From Paenibacillus oceani (lineage in GTDB: Bacteria > Bacillota > Bacilli > Paenibacillales > NBRC-103111), in contig NZ_JACXJA010000047.1 in NCBI RefSeq assembly GCF_014705615.1, forward strand, positions 16,773 to 80,772: 64,000 nucleotides of DNA, written 5' to 3'. Under the pieces are notes generated by a model. It was not told the DNA's origin, ran no database searches, and saw only the letters and a list, made by a program, of their open reading frames with translations. The translations under genes and the position numbers were made by a program. Shown here in pieces: positions 17,842 through 26,999 of the stretch. Within the stretch, counting starts at the first letter, position 1. Each line of letters begins with the position of its first letter.

Positions 17842-19206
17842 TCAGGCGCTGCTCACTTGACGCTGGGTCATGATTTTCTCCTTCAGCCGCTGCAGGTGAA
17901 GCTGCTCCGAATCGTGCTGAAGCGGAGCCGGCTTGGCAAAATAGTAGCCTTGTCCCATCCCAACCCTATGCTTGAACAGAACGTGAGCTTCTTCCTGCCG
18001 CTCTACGCCCTCCGCTATAACTTGACAGTTAATATGCTCCGCCATGTACAGGATCGTACGCAGCATCACTTGCTTGACAGCCACCGTATCGATGTCGCGG
18101 ATCAGCGAACGGTCGATCTTGATCATATCAGGAATAATCTCAGAAATCGACTGTAAACTGGAAAACCCCGTTCCCGCGTCGTCCACGGCAAACCGGAATC
18201 CGAGCGCCCGGTACTCCCGCACCAGGCCGGAGAGATGGTCGTAGTCCTGAACTTTATATCGTTCGGTAATCTCCAGCACGATCTGTCCGGGCCGGACTGC
18301 CGGATACTGTTCCAGCGTGAGCAGCAGAGCGTCCAGAAAGGCGCGCTGGCCCAGCGAGACGGCCGTAATGTTCAGAAAAACCGTTTCCTTCAGCGCTCTG
18401 CGCGTCAGTTCCTGAAACACCTTTTTGAACACAAGCTGCTCCAGCCTGGGAAGAAGTCCGGCCTGATGGGCGTACTCAAACAGATCGCCCGGGGAATGAA
18501 AAGGCGTATCGCGCGGTCCGCGCGTCAAAAACTCCCACCCGGAGACTTCGCCGTTCTCCAAATTCATAATCGGCTGCGCCAGCACGCGAATATTCTCATC
18601 GCGGGTCAGCGCGATCAGTTGCAGACGGGTGGCGCCGTAATCTTCCGGCAGACGTCCGCTTGCGGCCGAAGATGCGTATTGGTAGGCCGTCGACACAGCC
18701 GTTTCTGTATCGGGGATATCCGGGGAAAGTAACATGCAACCCGCTACCAGACGAATCCGTCCGTTCCAGGCGCCGTCCGCCGCGTACAGCGAACCGATCC
18801 GGTGCTCCAGTTCCAGCCGGAACTGCCGGGTTGTTTTAAGCAAGCTGTCTTGCTGAACCGAATCCGACAACTGGACGAACAGCAGAAACTCGTCATGCCA
18901 ATGCTTCGCGCCGATCATATCCGATTCCCGGAAAAACAGCGGCAGAACGGTAATCATTGTGTGCTGGACGGCTTGCTGCAAAGTGCGGAACCACTCGGTG
19001 GATACCGTCTCCAGAATCGGTAGGGCGCCTTCAAGCTTCACGAGGATCAGCGCACACCTTTTGTTTTTGCGGCGGGCTCCGCTTACCAGCGACAATACCG
19101 GGTCCCTGACGGTGAATGACGGGGGGAAATATTTCAACAGCCGGTCGGGCAGCGGCAGACGGAGTGCGGCTTTGAGATGCTGCTTAACATTGTGCACGAA
19201 GGCCAT
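17842..19206 (-). CDS. EAL-domain cyclic-di-GMP phosphodiesterase
   Basis: A 454-residue soluble protein. The N-terminal half is a degenerate GGDEF-like domain without a GGDEF site. The C-terminal half is an EAL domain that would hydrolyse c-di-GMP. The signature is E-F-L-T-R rather than EAL, but metal and catalytic residues look preserved: FLNITA, LEITER, DDAGTGFSSL, KIDRSLI, VIAEGVE and QGYYFAKP. ATG 19206 has GGGGG upstream; a TTG twelve bases earlier has no site. No membrane segment or sensory domain is visible, so it probably responds through its N-terminal domain. Confidence 0.88.
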   Translation of the reverse strand: MAFVHNVKQHLKAALRLPLPDRLLKYFPPSFTVRDPVLSLVSGARRKNKRCALILVKLEGALPILETVSTEWFRTLQQAVQHTMITVLPLFFRESDMIGAKHWHDEFLLFVQLSDSVQQDSLLKTTRQFRLELEHRIGSLYAADGAWNGRIRLVAGCMLLSPDIPDTETAVSTAYQYASSAASGRLPEDYGATRLQLIALTRDENIRVLAQPIMNLENGEVSGWEFLTRGPRDTPFHSPGDLFEYAHQAGLLPRLEQLVFKKVFQELTRRALKETVFLNITAVSLGQRAFLDALLLTLEQYPAVRPGQIVLEITERYKVQDYDHLSGLVREYRALGFRFAVDDAGTGFSSLQSISEIIPDMIKIDRSLIRDIDTVAVKQVMLRTILYMAEHINCQVIAEGVERQEEAHVLFKHRVGMGQGYYFAKPAPLQHDSEQLHLQRLKEKIMTQRQVSSA

Positions 19207-19304
19207 GGGAACCCCCAAAAGGTTGATCGCAAAATACCGGTCTATGGGTACAATACTGACATATTACCACACAATTTCGGCGAAATACAGGCCGTAACCG
19301 GACC

Positions 19305-19334
19305 AAAAAAGGAGCCCGATCCACGGGCCCCTCC
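19305..19334 (-). terminator. Terminator of the metA-metI operon
   Basis: On the minus strand GGAGGGGCCCG pairs with CGGGCTCC and is followed by TTTTTT, about ten bases after the metI stop. Confidence 0.85.
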
Positions 19335-19344
19335 GGTTTACAAT

Positions 19345-20499
19345 TTACACAAGCTCGGCCTGAGCCACATCGAACGCGTTCGACAAATCCCCGATCAAGT
19401 CGTCCACATGCTCGATGCCCACAGAGAAGCGGAGAAGCCGGTCGTCCACGCCGACTTGCCTGCGGATTTCTTCGGGAATGTCCGCATGGGTCTGCACGGC
19501 CGGGTATGTCATCAGCGACTCGACTCCGCCCAGACTTTCCGCGAAAGCGATCAGCCGGATATGGCGCAAAATCGGCTCGATCGTCCGGGCATCCTTCATC
19601 CGGAACGAGAAAATGCCGGTATTGCCGCTGGACTGTCTGCTTTGAACTTCATAGCCGGGATGCGACGGCAAAGCCGGGTAGTACACCTGCTCGACCATCG
19701 GATGAGCCTGCAAAAACTCGGCGATCTTCGTCGCGTTGTATTGATGACGCTCCATCCGGAGCGCCAGCGTCTTCATGCCGCGCATGAGCAGCCACGAATC
19801 CTGCGGGTTGAGCACCGCCCCGATCGAGTTATGCAGGAACGCCACTTGCTCGGACAGCTCCTTGCCCTTGGTGACGATCAGACCGGCCAGCACGTCATTG
19901 TGCCCACCCAAATATTTGGTCGCGCTGTGTACGATAATATCCGCCCCAAGCTCGATCGGCCGCTGGAAAAACGGCGTAAGCAGCGTATTGTCGACGATCG
20001 CGATATACCCTTTGGCTTTCGCCCAGCCGCACACTTTCTCCAGATCGGTAATCATCATAAGCGGATTGGTCGGGGTCTCGATCAGCACCGCCTTCGTATT
20101 CGGCCGGCTGGCGCTTTCCAGCGCATCCAGATCGTTCGTATCCACATAGGTAGCGGTCACGCCGAACCGTCCCATCACCTTCTCGATGAGCCGGTATGTA
20201 CCTCCGTACAGGTCGAGCGATACGATCAGATGGTCGCCTTGGCTGAACAAGGCGAATACGGTTTGCAGCGCAGCCATCCCGCTGGAACAGGCAAAGCCGG
20301 CGTCTCCCTGCTCCAGCTCCGCGATCGCTTGCTCCAGCACGGCCCGGGTCGGGTTTTTCGAACGCGAGTAGTCAAAGCCCGTGCTTTGTCCCAGACGCGG
20401 GTGGCGGAACGCGGTCGCCTGATAAATCGGGAAGCTGACGGCACCGGTTCCAGGCTCCGACAACGAGCCGATTTGAGCCAAAACGCTTTCTATTTTCAT
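19345..20499 (-). CDS. metI: Cystathionine gamma-synthase / O-acetylhomoserine thiolyase (MetI type)
   Basis: A 384-residue PLP enzyme of the Cys/Met metabolism family. The PLP lysine is K195 in SATKYLGGHND; YSRSKNPTR and SGMAALQTVF are the usual cofactor and substrate segments. It would condense O-acetylhomoserine with cysteine or sulfide. The gene follows metA, 170 bases downstream, with no terminator in between, so both should be read from the S-box leader. The ATG is preceded by AGGAGG. Lyase members (MetC, MGL) are close relatives, but length and pairing with an acetyl-type MetA favour MetI. Confidence 0.85.
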   Translation of the reverse strand: MKIESVLAQIGSLSEPGTGAVSFPIYQATAFRHPRLGQSTGFDYSRSKNPTRAVLEQAIAELEQGDAGFACSSGMAALQTVFALFSQGDHLIVSLDLYGGTYRLIEKVMGRFGVTATYVDTNDLDALESASRPNTKAVLIETPTNPLMMITDLEKVCGWAKAKGYIAIVDNTLLTPFFQRPIELGADIIVHSATKYLGGHNDVLAGLIVTKGKELSEQVAFLHNSIGAVLNPQDSWLLMRGMKTLALRMERHQYNATKIAEFLQAHPMVEQVYYPALPSHPGYEVQSRQSSGNTGIFSFRMKDARTIEPILRHIRLIAFAESLGGVESLMTYPAVQTHADIPEEIRRQVGVDDRLLRFSVGIEHVDDLIGDLSNAFDVAQAELV

Positions 20500-20669
20500 A
20501 CTCTATTATCCTCCTAGGCATAATGGGAATTATGGGCAAAAGAGAGGCGGTTCCGGGGGGGGCCCAGTTCCGTCTCGTTCGCGCCCGTCTGTTGCGGCAC
20601 AGCTATATGGCAAGCCGGCGAGGCTTACTTCCTTAATTGTTCCGTTCGTTCGGTGCGTCCGCTCTCGGC

Positions 20670-21626
20670 TTAGGCCCGGGAAGCTATCCGTTCCTCGTCC
20701 GAATGGCGGCCTTGGAGCGCGCTCAGGTCATACGGCGTTTCCTGGTACACGTAGTAGTTGAGCCAGTTCGAGAACAGCAGGTTGGCATGAGCTCTCCAGG
20801 TGACCAGCGGTTCGCGCGTCGGATCGTCTTTCGGGAAATAGTTTCTAGGCACCTCGATCTCCAGCCCTTTGGCCACGTCGCGGTCATACTCCCATTTTAA
20901 CGTACAGGAGTCGTATTCGGAATGGCCCGTTACAAAAATATGTTTGCCGTCTTTGGTCGCGACCAGATAAATGCCCGCTTCCTCCGATTCGGACAAAATA
21001 TCCAGCTCCGGCACCTTCTCGATATCTTCCTTGCGCACTTCCGTATGGCGCGATTGGGGGACGAAAAACAGCTCGTCGAAGCCGCGCAGCAGCTTCACGT
21101 GTTTCGCGCTGGTCGTGTGCGGGAATACCCCGAACACCTTGTGGTCGACCGGATATTTCGGCACCCCGAAATGGTGGTACAGTCCGGCTTGCGAAGCCCA
21201 ACAAATATACATGGTCGAAGTGACGTTCGTCTTGGTCCATTCCATAATTTGCTGCAGTTCGGACCAGTAGTTCACGTCTTCGAAATCAAGCTGCTCGACC
21301 GGTGCGCCGGTAATAATCATGCCGTCGAAGTAGTCGCCCTTCACGTCGTCGAACGTTTTGTAAAATGTCTCGAGATGCTCGGCGCTCGTATTTTTGGATG
21401 TATGGGTTTTCGGATGCAGCAGAACGAATTCGACCTGGAGCGGCGTGTTGCCGATCAACCGCAAAATTTGCGTTTCGGTCGTCTCCTTCGTCGGCATCAG
21501 ATTGAGTATCGCTATTTTCAATGGCCGGATGTCCTGCTGAAACGCCACGCTTTCGTCCATCACGAATATGTTCTCCTCGATCAGCACTTCTTTAGCCGGC
21601 AGATGGTCAGGTATTTTGATGGGCAT
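20670..21626 (-). CDS. metA: Homoserine O-acetyltransferase (MetA)
   Basis: A 318-residue enzyme that activates homoserine in the first committed step to methionine. The catalytic triad is visible at the family's standard positions: C142 (YICWASQ), H235 and E237 (GHSEYDS). Residue 111 is Glu; in characterised MetA proteins Glu111 gives acetyl-CoA and Gly111 succinyl-CoA preference, so acetylation is predicted. ATG 21626 has AAGGAGTGATCGGA upstream. The reading frame stays open further upstream through the riboswitch, but that part is non-coding RNA. It is first gene of the S-box-controlled metA-metI operon. Confidence 0.93.
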   Translation of the reverse strand: MPIKIPDHLPAKEVLIEENIFVMDESVAFQQDIRPLKIAILNLMPTKETTETQILRLIGNTPLQVEFVLLHPKTHTSKNTSAEHLETFYKTFDDVKGDYFDGMIITGAPVEQLDFEDVNYWSELQQIMEWTKTNVTSTMYICWASQAGLYHHFGVPKYPVDHKVFGVFPHTTSAKHVKLLRGFDELFFVPQSRHTEVRKEDIEKVPELDILSESEEAGIYLVATKDGKHIFVTGHSEYDSCTLKWEYDRDVAKGLEIEVPRNYFPKDDPTREPLVTWRAHANLLFSNWLNYYVYQETPYDLSALQGRHSDEERIASRA

Positions 21627-21781
21627 TCCGATCACTCCTTCATGAATAGTAAGTAACTTCCGATCGAGAGACGGGTGAACGAAGCAGCAACGGTCGATGC
21701 TTTGCGAAAGATCCGGATCGTCGCGGTAAAAGCGTAATTCCTCGCCATCCGGCTTGGCAAAGACTGCTTTCCCGCAACGAT

Positions 21782-21813
21782 AAAAAGGCCTTTCTTCGTG
21801 ATGAAGAAAGGCC
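21782..21813 (-). terminator. S-box expression-platform terminator
   Basis: On the minus strand GGCCTTTCTTCATCACGAAG folds with AAAGGCC into a strong hairpin followed by TTTTTATCG, about 30 bases after the aptamer. It should form when SAM is bound and stop transcription before metA. Confidence 0.9.
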
Positions 21814-21840
21814 ACCGTTTCGCAAGTGCTCGCATGTCCT

Positions 21841-21968
21841 CTCTCATCTCCCAGAAACATCAAACATGTTCCCGCAAGAATTAGCACCGTGCGTCCCCGT
21901 CTGCTGACGGATCTGTCGGTTGCCGGGCTTCATAGGGCTGGTCCCTCCACCTACTCTTGATAAGAGTT
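21841..21968 (-). promoter_or_regulatory. SAM-I (S-box) riboswitch
   Basis: The minus strand carries the S-box core: CTCTTATCAAGAG, GGTGGAGGGACCAGCCC, TGAAGCCCGGCAACC, then GTGCTAATTC and the closing GGGAGATGAGAG that pairs back to the CTCTTATC start. High SAM should trigger the downstream terminator and shut off metA-metI. Confidence 0.97.
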
Positions 21969-22000
21969 TCAAAGCTATTTGGTTATGGTTACATAGTACT

Positions 22001-22029
22001 AATGTATCCGATCGCACGCATTTCGTCAA
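22001..22029 (-). promoter_or_regulatory. Promoter of the metA leader
   Basis: TTGACG (22024-22029) and TACATT (22001-22006) on the minus strand are 17 bases apart and lie about 30 bases before the S-box. Confidence 0.7.
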
Positions 22030-22220
22030 GACGTTCCTTGCTAATCCCCCAACCGCGGCATTAGCGGACAGCCAGGCACGGCGTAGCACCGCCTCCGATC
22101 CGGCGCCATACACTGTATAAGCTTAAAGTCGGCCAGCCTGGAGCCAGCCTTCGAAAACCGATCAGATCACGGTACTCCGGCCGGCTTGCACAAAAAGCGT
22201 CCATTCCCGCACGTTGCATC

Positions 22221-22250
22221 TTGTGCCTTGGACGATCATAGCGTTATACT
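22221..22250 (+). promoter_or_regulatory. Candidate promoter of the corA leader
   Basis: TTGTGC (22221-22226) and TATACT (22245-22250) are 18 bases apart. The presumed start is followed by a 7-bp hairpin (GGATTCC/GGAATCC) and a short ORF with a ribosome binding site. Confidence 0.5.
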
Positions 22251-22302
22251 AGACAAGGATTCCCCGACGGAATCCAATTACCGCCAAAGGGGTGAACGAC
22301 GC

Positions 22303-22395
22303 ATGGACGTGGACCGACCCGGACCGACAACGAATCAACTGAATAGCTCGAAGCGGCAGTCGGCTCTTGCGCCGATGTGTCGATTGCTTCGGTAG
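22303..22395 (+). CDS. Candidate 30-residue leader peptide upstream of corA
   Basis: A short ORF, MDVDRPGPTTNQL to RLLR, starting at an ATG with AAAGGGG nine bases upstream. It begins about 45 bases after a plausible promoter and ends about 270 bases before corA, with several hairpins in between. The N-terminus is acidic and proline-containing, as in magnesium-responsive leader peptides such as MgtL of enterobacteria. No homologue is known to me, and expression is unproven. Control of corA by this peptide is inference. Confidence 0.4.
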   Translation: MDVDRPGPTTNQLNSSKRQSALAPMCRLLR

Positions 22396-22668
22396 ACGCC
22401 CGGACCGTTTCCGGACGTACCCCTGTCGCTTCCGAGCAGCTAAAGCAGTTCGTTTGCTGCGTCTTGTTGGCCATTTCTGAGAATTAACGGCCTGCATTGC
22501 CGGCAACCGTCTTTATTTGGCATGGCGTCCGCAGCGGACGCGGAAAGTGCTGCTTCTTCTGCAGCTTGCTCCCGCCCGCACCTGCGACCGATGTCTTTTT
22601 GACGTTTTCAGGCAAGCTGCATGGTGACAACCCGCAAACCGGGGAACACTGCTAATGGGGTGAGACAG
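22396..22668 (+). promoter_or_regulatory. Structured corA leader
   Basis: The spacer contains CCGGA/TCCGG (loop CCGTT), an 8-bp near-palindrome GCGTCCGC-A-GCGGACGC, and a 10-bp long-range stem TGCAGCTTGC/GCAAGCTGCA. No M-box (YkoK) magnesium riboswitch core is visible. Confidence 0.4.
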
Positions 22669-23604
22669 ATGAAGGTACGTCTGGTGCAAAACGGATTGTT
22701 TACTCAAATTGAAGATATCGCTACAGCCTTGATCCCGCCGGCTAACGGCTTTTATTGGATCGATGCCAACGTCGAGGATCTGGAAATTCTCCAGCCGCTC
22801 TTTCAACTGCATGATCTGGCCGTCGAAGACAGCTTGATCGAAGAGGAGCAGCGGCCCAAAATCGAATTGTACGACTCGCACTATTTTATCGTTATTAATA
22901 GCATCCGGTATGACGATGAGGAGATTTTTCTGCGCGCCTTGAACATCTACTTGTTCAAACATGCCATCATCACCGTCACCCGGCAAAAAATAAACGAAAT
23001 CCGCTCGATCAAGCCGGTCTTGTGGGAGGAGGAAGTCAATTCGCCCGACCGATTCCTGTATCATCTGGTCGATATGGTCGTCGACAACTACTTTATCGTC
23101 GGAGACCGGATCGAAGCGAAGATCGAATCGCTTGAGGAAGATATCCTCATGCATACGAAAAAAACGCATCTTAACGAAATTATCGGACTGCGCAGCGAAA
23201 TATTATGGCTCAAAAAAATGCTCGCTCCGCAAAGGGATGTCATCTGGGCGCTGAACCGCAAGGAGCTTCGCCTGATCGACGACCAACTGCAGAAATATTT
23301 CGGGGATATCCACGAAAACGCCGTAAAAATCACCGAGACGTTCGAGACATTCCGCGATCTGATGGGCAACTTGCGAGAAGCTTACCAGTCGAGCCTGTCC
23401 AACCGGGCGAACGAAATCATGCGGATTTTCACGGCGCTGACGACGATCTTTATGCCGTTAACAATTATTACCGGTATATACGGGATGAACTTCGAGTACA
23501 TGCCTGAGCTGAAATCGCCTTATGCTTATTACATCGTGCTGGCAGGTATGCTGGCCGTCGGCTCGTCGATGGTTTTCATTTTCAAAAAGAAGGACTGGTT
23601 CTGA
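22669..23604 (+). CDS. corA: CorA-family magnesium transporter
   Basis: A 311-residue protein with the large acidic cytoplasmic domain of CorA and two C-terminal membrane helices. The first helix ends in the diagnostic Y-G-M-N motif (residues 271-274) and the second finishes in the basic tail FKKKDWF. It should form pentameric Mg2+/Co2+ channels in the membrane. ATG 22669 has GGGGTGAG upstream. An unusually long structured leader precedes it, and a terminator follows. It stands next to another cation transporter (24950), but in a separate unit. Confidence 0.95.
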   Translation: MKVRLVQNGLFTQIEDIATALIPPANGFYWIDANVEDLEILQPLFQLHDLAVEDSLIEEEQRPKIELYDSHYFIVINSIRYDDEEIFLRALNIYLFKHAIITVTRQKINEIRSIKPVLWEEEVNSPDRFLYHLVDMVVDNYFIVGDRIEAKIESLEEDILMHTKKTHLNEIIGLRSEILWLKKMLAPQRDVIWALNRKELRLIDDQLQKYFGDIHENAVKITETFETFRDLMGNLREAYQSSLSNRANEIMRIFTALTTIFMPLTIITGIYGMNFEYMPELKSPYAYYIVLAGMLAVGSSMVFIFKKKDWF

Positions 23605-23647
23605 ACGTCCTTCCCGCTGTCAGCAGGCAGCGAAAGCAGGAAACAAG

Positions 23648-23687
23648 ACCGCCCGGGGCCCGTTTTGAGGACCGGACGGTTTTTTTT
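23648..23687 (+). terminator. Terminator of corA
   Basis: ACCGCCCGG and CCGGACGGT pair, and eight T residues follow. Confidence 0.85.
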
Positions 23688-23712
23688 AATAAGTAAGCCG
23701 CTTCATTTTCAT

Positions 23713-24744
23713 TCAGGCGGTCTGTTCGGCTGCGGCTTCCTCCTCCTTGACAGCGCCGCTCTTCGTCTTCCGGTAACGGAGCCGGAGCAGGCGAAGCCAC
23801 TCGTAGGCCCGGCTGAGCGCTTCGTCATCCAGCGACTTCTCATCGTACAGACGCTTCAGCACCGGCCGCAAGTAACGGTCGCCCGAAGAATCGAACAGCT
23901 GCCATGCTTGTTCCACGACGTCCGCCGGCACGGCGGCAAGCTCGGCTTCGATCAGCGGCTCCATCTCATACCCTTCCTTATCCAGATCCTCGATCCGGGT
24001 CATCAGCTCCCTCCGGCTTAAGGAGACGAGCGGCTCCAGCTCGCTTAACGTTTTCCCTTCGGCTACGGATTGCAGCAGCGTTTGCTTCAATTCCTTCTTC
24101 GCTTGTTCCCCTTTTCTCCGCTCCTCCTGGCGCTCCTGCATCCACTGCTCCACTTCCTGAACGCCAATCGCCTCATCGACCCAGTCCAACGGGAAAGAGG
24201 TAGTGCGAGCCAATCCGGCAGTCAGCGCAAGCACGTGCTCTCCGTACATGGCCGACTTTTGTTCGCCGAAACCCGGGATGTGCTGCAGCTCCTCCGCCGT
24301 CTGCGGAAGGAACGCGCTGATCATCGCCAGCATCCGGTTGGACGCCACGATGAAGGCCGATTTCCCTTCGCTGGCCGCCTGCTTGCTCCGCCACTTGCGA
24401 AGCGACTCGTACAGTTCAGGGTCGGAGTGTCTCTCTCCGTACAGCTCCAGCTTGCGAACAAAGACCGAACGTCCGCCGTACGTCTGCTGACGCCCCTCAT
24501 CAGGCTCGATCAGCGGACGGTATCCGTCGCGCCGCTTCTCCCCGATCCGTCTCCGGAACTCGCCGATCATCTCGTCCCATGCCATCCCAGTATACCAGCT
24601 TTCCTGGAACGGGATCGTCTGGTCTCCCTTCTCATGCCACCATACCCGCCACTCCCCGAACTCCTCCGCGATCGACACTTGTGCGCTTACGATGCCTTCC
24701 AGCTCCGTTACTTTCTCAAAGCTGTTCAAAAAAACGAGGTTCAT
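23713..24744 (-). CDS. HRDC-domain protein
   Basis: A 343-residue protein. Residues about 112-180 form an HRDC domain (DPELYESLRKWRSKQAASEGKSAFIVASNRMLAMI), a nucleic-acid-binding helical bundle found in RecQ helicases and RNase D, ending in AEELQHIPGFGEQKSAMYG. A helical linker rich in Glu/Lys and a winged-helix-like segment (LLQSVAEGKTLSELEPLVSLSRRELMTRI) follow, as at the C-terminus of some RecQ proteins. No helicase or nuclease domain is present, so it is an accessory DNA or RNA binder of unknown role. The ATG has GGGGG upstream. Its leader contains a promoter and a terminator-like hairpin. Confidence 0.85.
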   Translation of the reverse strand: MNLVFLNSFEKVTELEGIVSAQVSIAEEFGEWRVWWHEKGDQTIPFQESWYTGMAWDEMIGEFRRRIGEKRRDGYRPLIEPDEGRQQTYGGRSVFVRKLELYGERHSDPELYESLRKWRSKQAASEGKSAFIVASNRMLAMISAFLPQTAEELQHIPGFGEQKSAMYGEHVLALTAGLARTTSFPLDWVDEAIGVQEVEQWMQERQEERRKGEQAKKELKQTLLQSVAEGKTLSELEPLVSLSRRELMTRIEDLDKEGYEMEPLIEAELAAVPADVVEQAWQLFDSSGDRYLRPVLKRLYDEKSLDDEALSRAYEWLRLLRLRYRKTKSGAVKEEEAAAEQTA

Positions 24745-24772
24745 CCCAGTTCCCCCTTCATTATACGGCACA

Positions 24773-24813
24773 ACAAAAAGCACCCCTTCCACGTAAAAGT
24801 AGAAGAGGTGCTT
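24773..24813 (-). terminator. Attenuator-like hairpin in the HRDC gene leader
   Basis: On the minus strand AAGCACC-CTTC pairs with GAAG-GGTGCTT (11 of 12 positions, 12-base loop) and ends in TTTTTG. It lies between the promoter and the start codon, only about 30 bases before the ATG. Confidence 0.6.
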
Positions 24814-24841
24814 CCTCCGGCCGTCTATTCAATTCGCTTTC

Positions 24842-24870
24842 ATATTACCATATTCACCCTAATTTTACAA
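24842..24870 (-). promoter_or_regulatory. Promoter of the HRDC gene
   Basis: TTGTAA (24865-24870) and TAATAT (24842-24847) on the minus strand, 17 bases apart. Confidence 0.65.
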
Positions 24871-24949
24871 GAGTGTCATTCGGCAAATGATGGCATTTGT
24901 CTGCAAATATAGTACAATGAACGTTATTGGAAATACTGGAGGTCGCACA

Positions 24950-26308
24950 ATGAAAAAATGGGCCGGCCGGCGATTGTCCGGTTTAACACCTGCGCAATTT
25001 ATCATCGTTTGTTACTTGGCTGCGACGGTCGTCTCCACCTTGCTTCTGATGCTGCCGATCAGCTTGAAGCCGGGAGTCCGCTTATCGCCCATGGACGCTT
25101 TATTCACGGCAGCAAGCGGGATCAGCGTCACCGGGCTGACCGTAGTAAGCACAGCCGATACGTTCAGCACATTCGGCACCTTCGTCCTTATGGCCATCCT
25201 GCAGTTCGGCGGAATCGGCATCATGACGCTGGGTACATTTCTATATATCATCCTCGGCCGGAGCATTACGCTGACCCACCGGAGGCTGATCATGCTCGAC
25301 CAGAACCGGTACAATCTGGCGGGGCTCGTCCAGCTTATGCAAGCGGTGCTGATGCTGGCTCTGATGTTCGAAGCGGTGGGCACGGTCATTCTGGGCATTT
25401 ATTTCCGCCTGGCCGGTTATACCGAGGGCTGGGTCCATTCCTTTTACGTAGGATTGTTCCACTCCATCTCCTCGTATACGAATGCCGGCTTCGATCTGTT
25501 CGGGGATTCGATGAAATCGTTCAGCGACGACTACTTCGTACAAGCGATTACGATGCTGCTGCTCTTTCTCGGGGCGATCGGTTTCCCGGTGCTGATCGAG
25601 TTTCGGGAATATTTGATCCGGCGCAAAGGATTCCGGTTCTCGCTGTATACGAAAGTGACCGTGTCAATGTTCCTGCTCCTGATCGTCGCCGGGACGGCCG
25701 GCATCTGGATTATCGAGAGCAGCGTGTCCTTCGTCGGCATGGCCTGGCACGAGAAGCTGTTTTACTCGCTGTTTAATTCCGTTTCGACGCGAAGCGGAGG
25801 TCTCGCTACGATGGACGTGACCGAATTCGCTACCCCGACCCAGTTTCTGCTGTCCATTCTGATGTTCATCGGGGCTAGCCCTTCGAGCGTCGGGGGAGGC
25901 ATTCGGACGACGACGTTCGCCGTCATCCTGCTTACGCTGTTTACGTACGCGCTCGGACGCAACGAGGTGCGGGTATTCAAGCGGTCGATCGGTCAGGATG
26001 ACGTGACGAAAAGCTTCGTCGTCTTCAGCGCCGGCACGATGCTGGTCATCGGCAGTATTATGATTCTCGATGCGCTGGAGCGTCAGCATTTTTCGCTGAA
26101 CAAAATTATTTTCGAAATCTGTTCCGCCTTCGGAACGTCGGGTCTGTCCACCGGGATTACGTCGGAATTGTCGAATCCGGGCAAGCTGCTGATCGCGCTG
26201 CTTATGTTTATCGGGCGGATCGGCATCCTCGTCCTGCTGTATATGTTCCGCTCCAAGAAACCGAAGGAGAAGTACCGGTATCCGAAAGAGGATCTCATTA
26301 TCGGCTAA
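24950..26308 (+). CDS. TrkH/KtrB-family potassium transporter subunit
   Basis: A 452-residue polytopic membrane protein, the ion-conducting subunit of Ktr/Trk potassium uptake. The four selectivity-filter loops are visible: ISVTGLTV, YTNAGFDLF, STRSGGLATM and GTSGLSTG, each with its conserved Gly. ATG 24950 follows GGAGG with good spacing. The C-terminus is short, as in KtrB/KtrD. No KtrA/TrkA gating subunit is adjacent, so that gene must be elsewhere. A strong terminator follows. Confidence 0.92.
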   Translation: MKKWAGRRLSGLTPAQFIIVCYLAATVVSTLLLMLPISLKPGVRLSPMDALFTAASGISVTGLTVVSTADTFSTFGTFVLMAILQFGGIGIMTLGTFLYIILGRSITLTHRRLIMLDQNRYNLAGLVQLMQAVLMLALMFEAVGTVILGIYFRLAGYTEGWVHSFYVGLFHSISSYTNAGFDLFGDSMKSFSDDYFVQAITMLLLFLGAIGFPVLIEFREYLIRRKGFRFSLYTKVTVSMFLLLIVAGTAGIWIIESSVSFVGMAWHEKLFYSLFNSVSTRSGGLATMDVTEFATPTQFLLSILMFIGASPSSVGGGIRTTTFAVILLTLFTYALGRNEVRVFKRSIGQDDVTKSFVVFSAGTMLVIGSIMILDALERQHFSLNKIIFEICSAFGTSGLSTGITSELSNPGKLLIALLMFIGRIGILVLLYMFRSKKPKEKYRYPKEDLIIG

Positions 26309-26524
26309 TCAGGGCGTGAGCGGGAAACCGGCGTAACCCGCGCGGCAAGGCGCGGCCGTTTGTCGCAATCCAATCAAGCGGGAGTGCGCGGATTGGGCGG
26401 CAGCTTGCTAAATCAAGCGTTAGCAAAAGCCAGCAAGCGGGAGCAGGCAGCCATTCGGCAGAATCTGGCGGGACGAGCCTGGTGCGGTGCAGTTGGATAT
26501 CCTGCCGCTGCCGGGGATTTTGGG

Positions 26525-26562
26525 GACGAGCCTTGGAGGGACAGGCCGGCTCGTCTTTTTTT
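26525..26562 (+). terminator. Terminator of the potassium transporter gene
   Basis: GACGAGCC and GGCTCGTC pair and are followed by seven T residues. Its T-run touches the -35 box of the next promoter. The 26309-26524 stretch before it holds no recognisable gene. Confidence 0.85.
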
Positions 26563-26589
26563 GCCGGAAGGTGGGGGTTCATGTATAAT
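26561..26589 (+). promoter_or_regulatory. Promoter of the DUF3055 gene
   Basis: TTGCCG (26561-26566) and TATAAT (26584-26589) are 17 bases apart, directly after the terminator. Confidence 0.7.
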
Positions 26590-26622
26590 CGAAGTACGAC
26601 AAATACGATAACGGAGGTCCGC

Positions 26623-26922
26623 ATGTCCGCGAACTCATTCGATTTCTTATACGACCATTCCGAGGACACCAAAACCCGGTTCGTCTGCTTCATCTCGCCT
26701 TCGATGCAGCGCTTCGATCTGGCCATTACGACAACCAGCCGATTCTACGGCAAACAGCTCATCACCGATATCCAGTCCGGCAAAACGGCGATCATCGGTC
26801 CCGACGATCTGGACGAACCCGGTTACTTGGAGCATATCTACAAGCTGTCCGAGGAGGACGCGGAAGACCTTCGCGATTTCCTCGTGGAAGTGGTCGGGAT
26901 GATCAACTTTACCGATATCTAG
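26623..26922 (+). CDS. DUF3055-type protein
   Basis: A 99-residue soluble acidic protein. FLYDHSEDTKTRFVCFI, DLAITTTSRFYGKQLITD and TAIIGPDDLDEPGYLE match the DUF3055 proteins of Bacillus and Paenibacillus as I recall them. The family has no known function. The ATG has CGGAGG six bases upstream, a consensus promoter precedes it and a strong terminator follows, so it is a single-gene unit. Confidence 0.8.
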   Translation: MSANSFDFLYDHSEDTKTRFVCFISPSMQRFDLAITTTSRFYGKQLITDIQSGKTAIIGPDDLDEPGYLEHIYKLSEEDAEDLRDFLVEVVGMINFTDI

Positions 26923-26999
26923 GTTGAAGTCGCAGCAACTGGCTTAGAGGCACTAGCTCGGGAAGGAACCGGGGCCTCCTCCGGGCATGCTGGATAAAG

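Noticed and set aside
21627..21887. N-terminal extension of MetA
   Set aside because: The extra frame lies within the S-box riboswitch and its terminator; the ribosome binding site supports ATG 21626.
22250..22668. Known magnesium (M-box) or ydaO-type riboswitch upstream of corA
   Set aside because: None of the conserved core sequences of these riboswitches is present.
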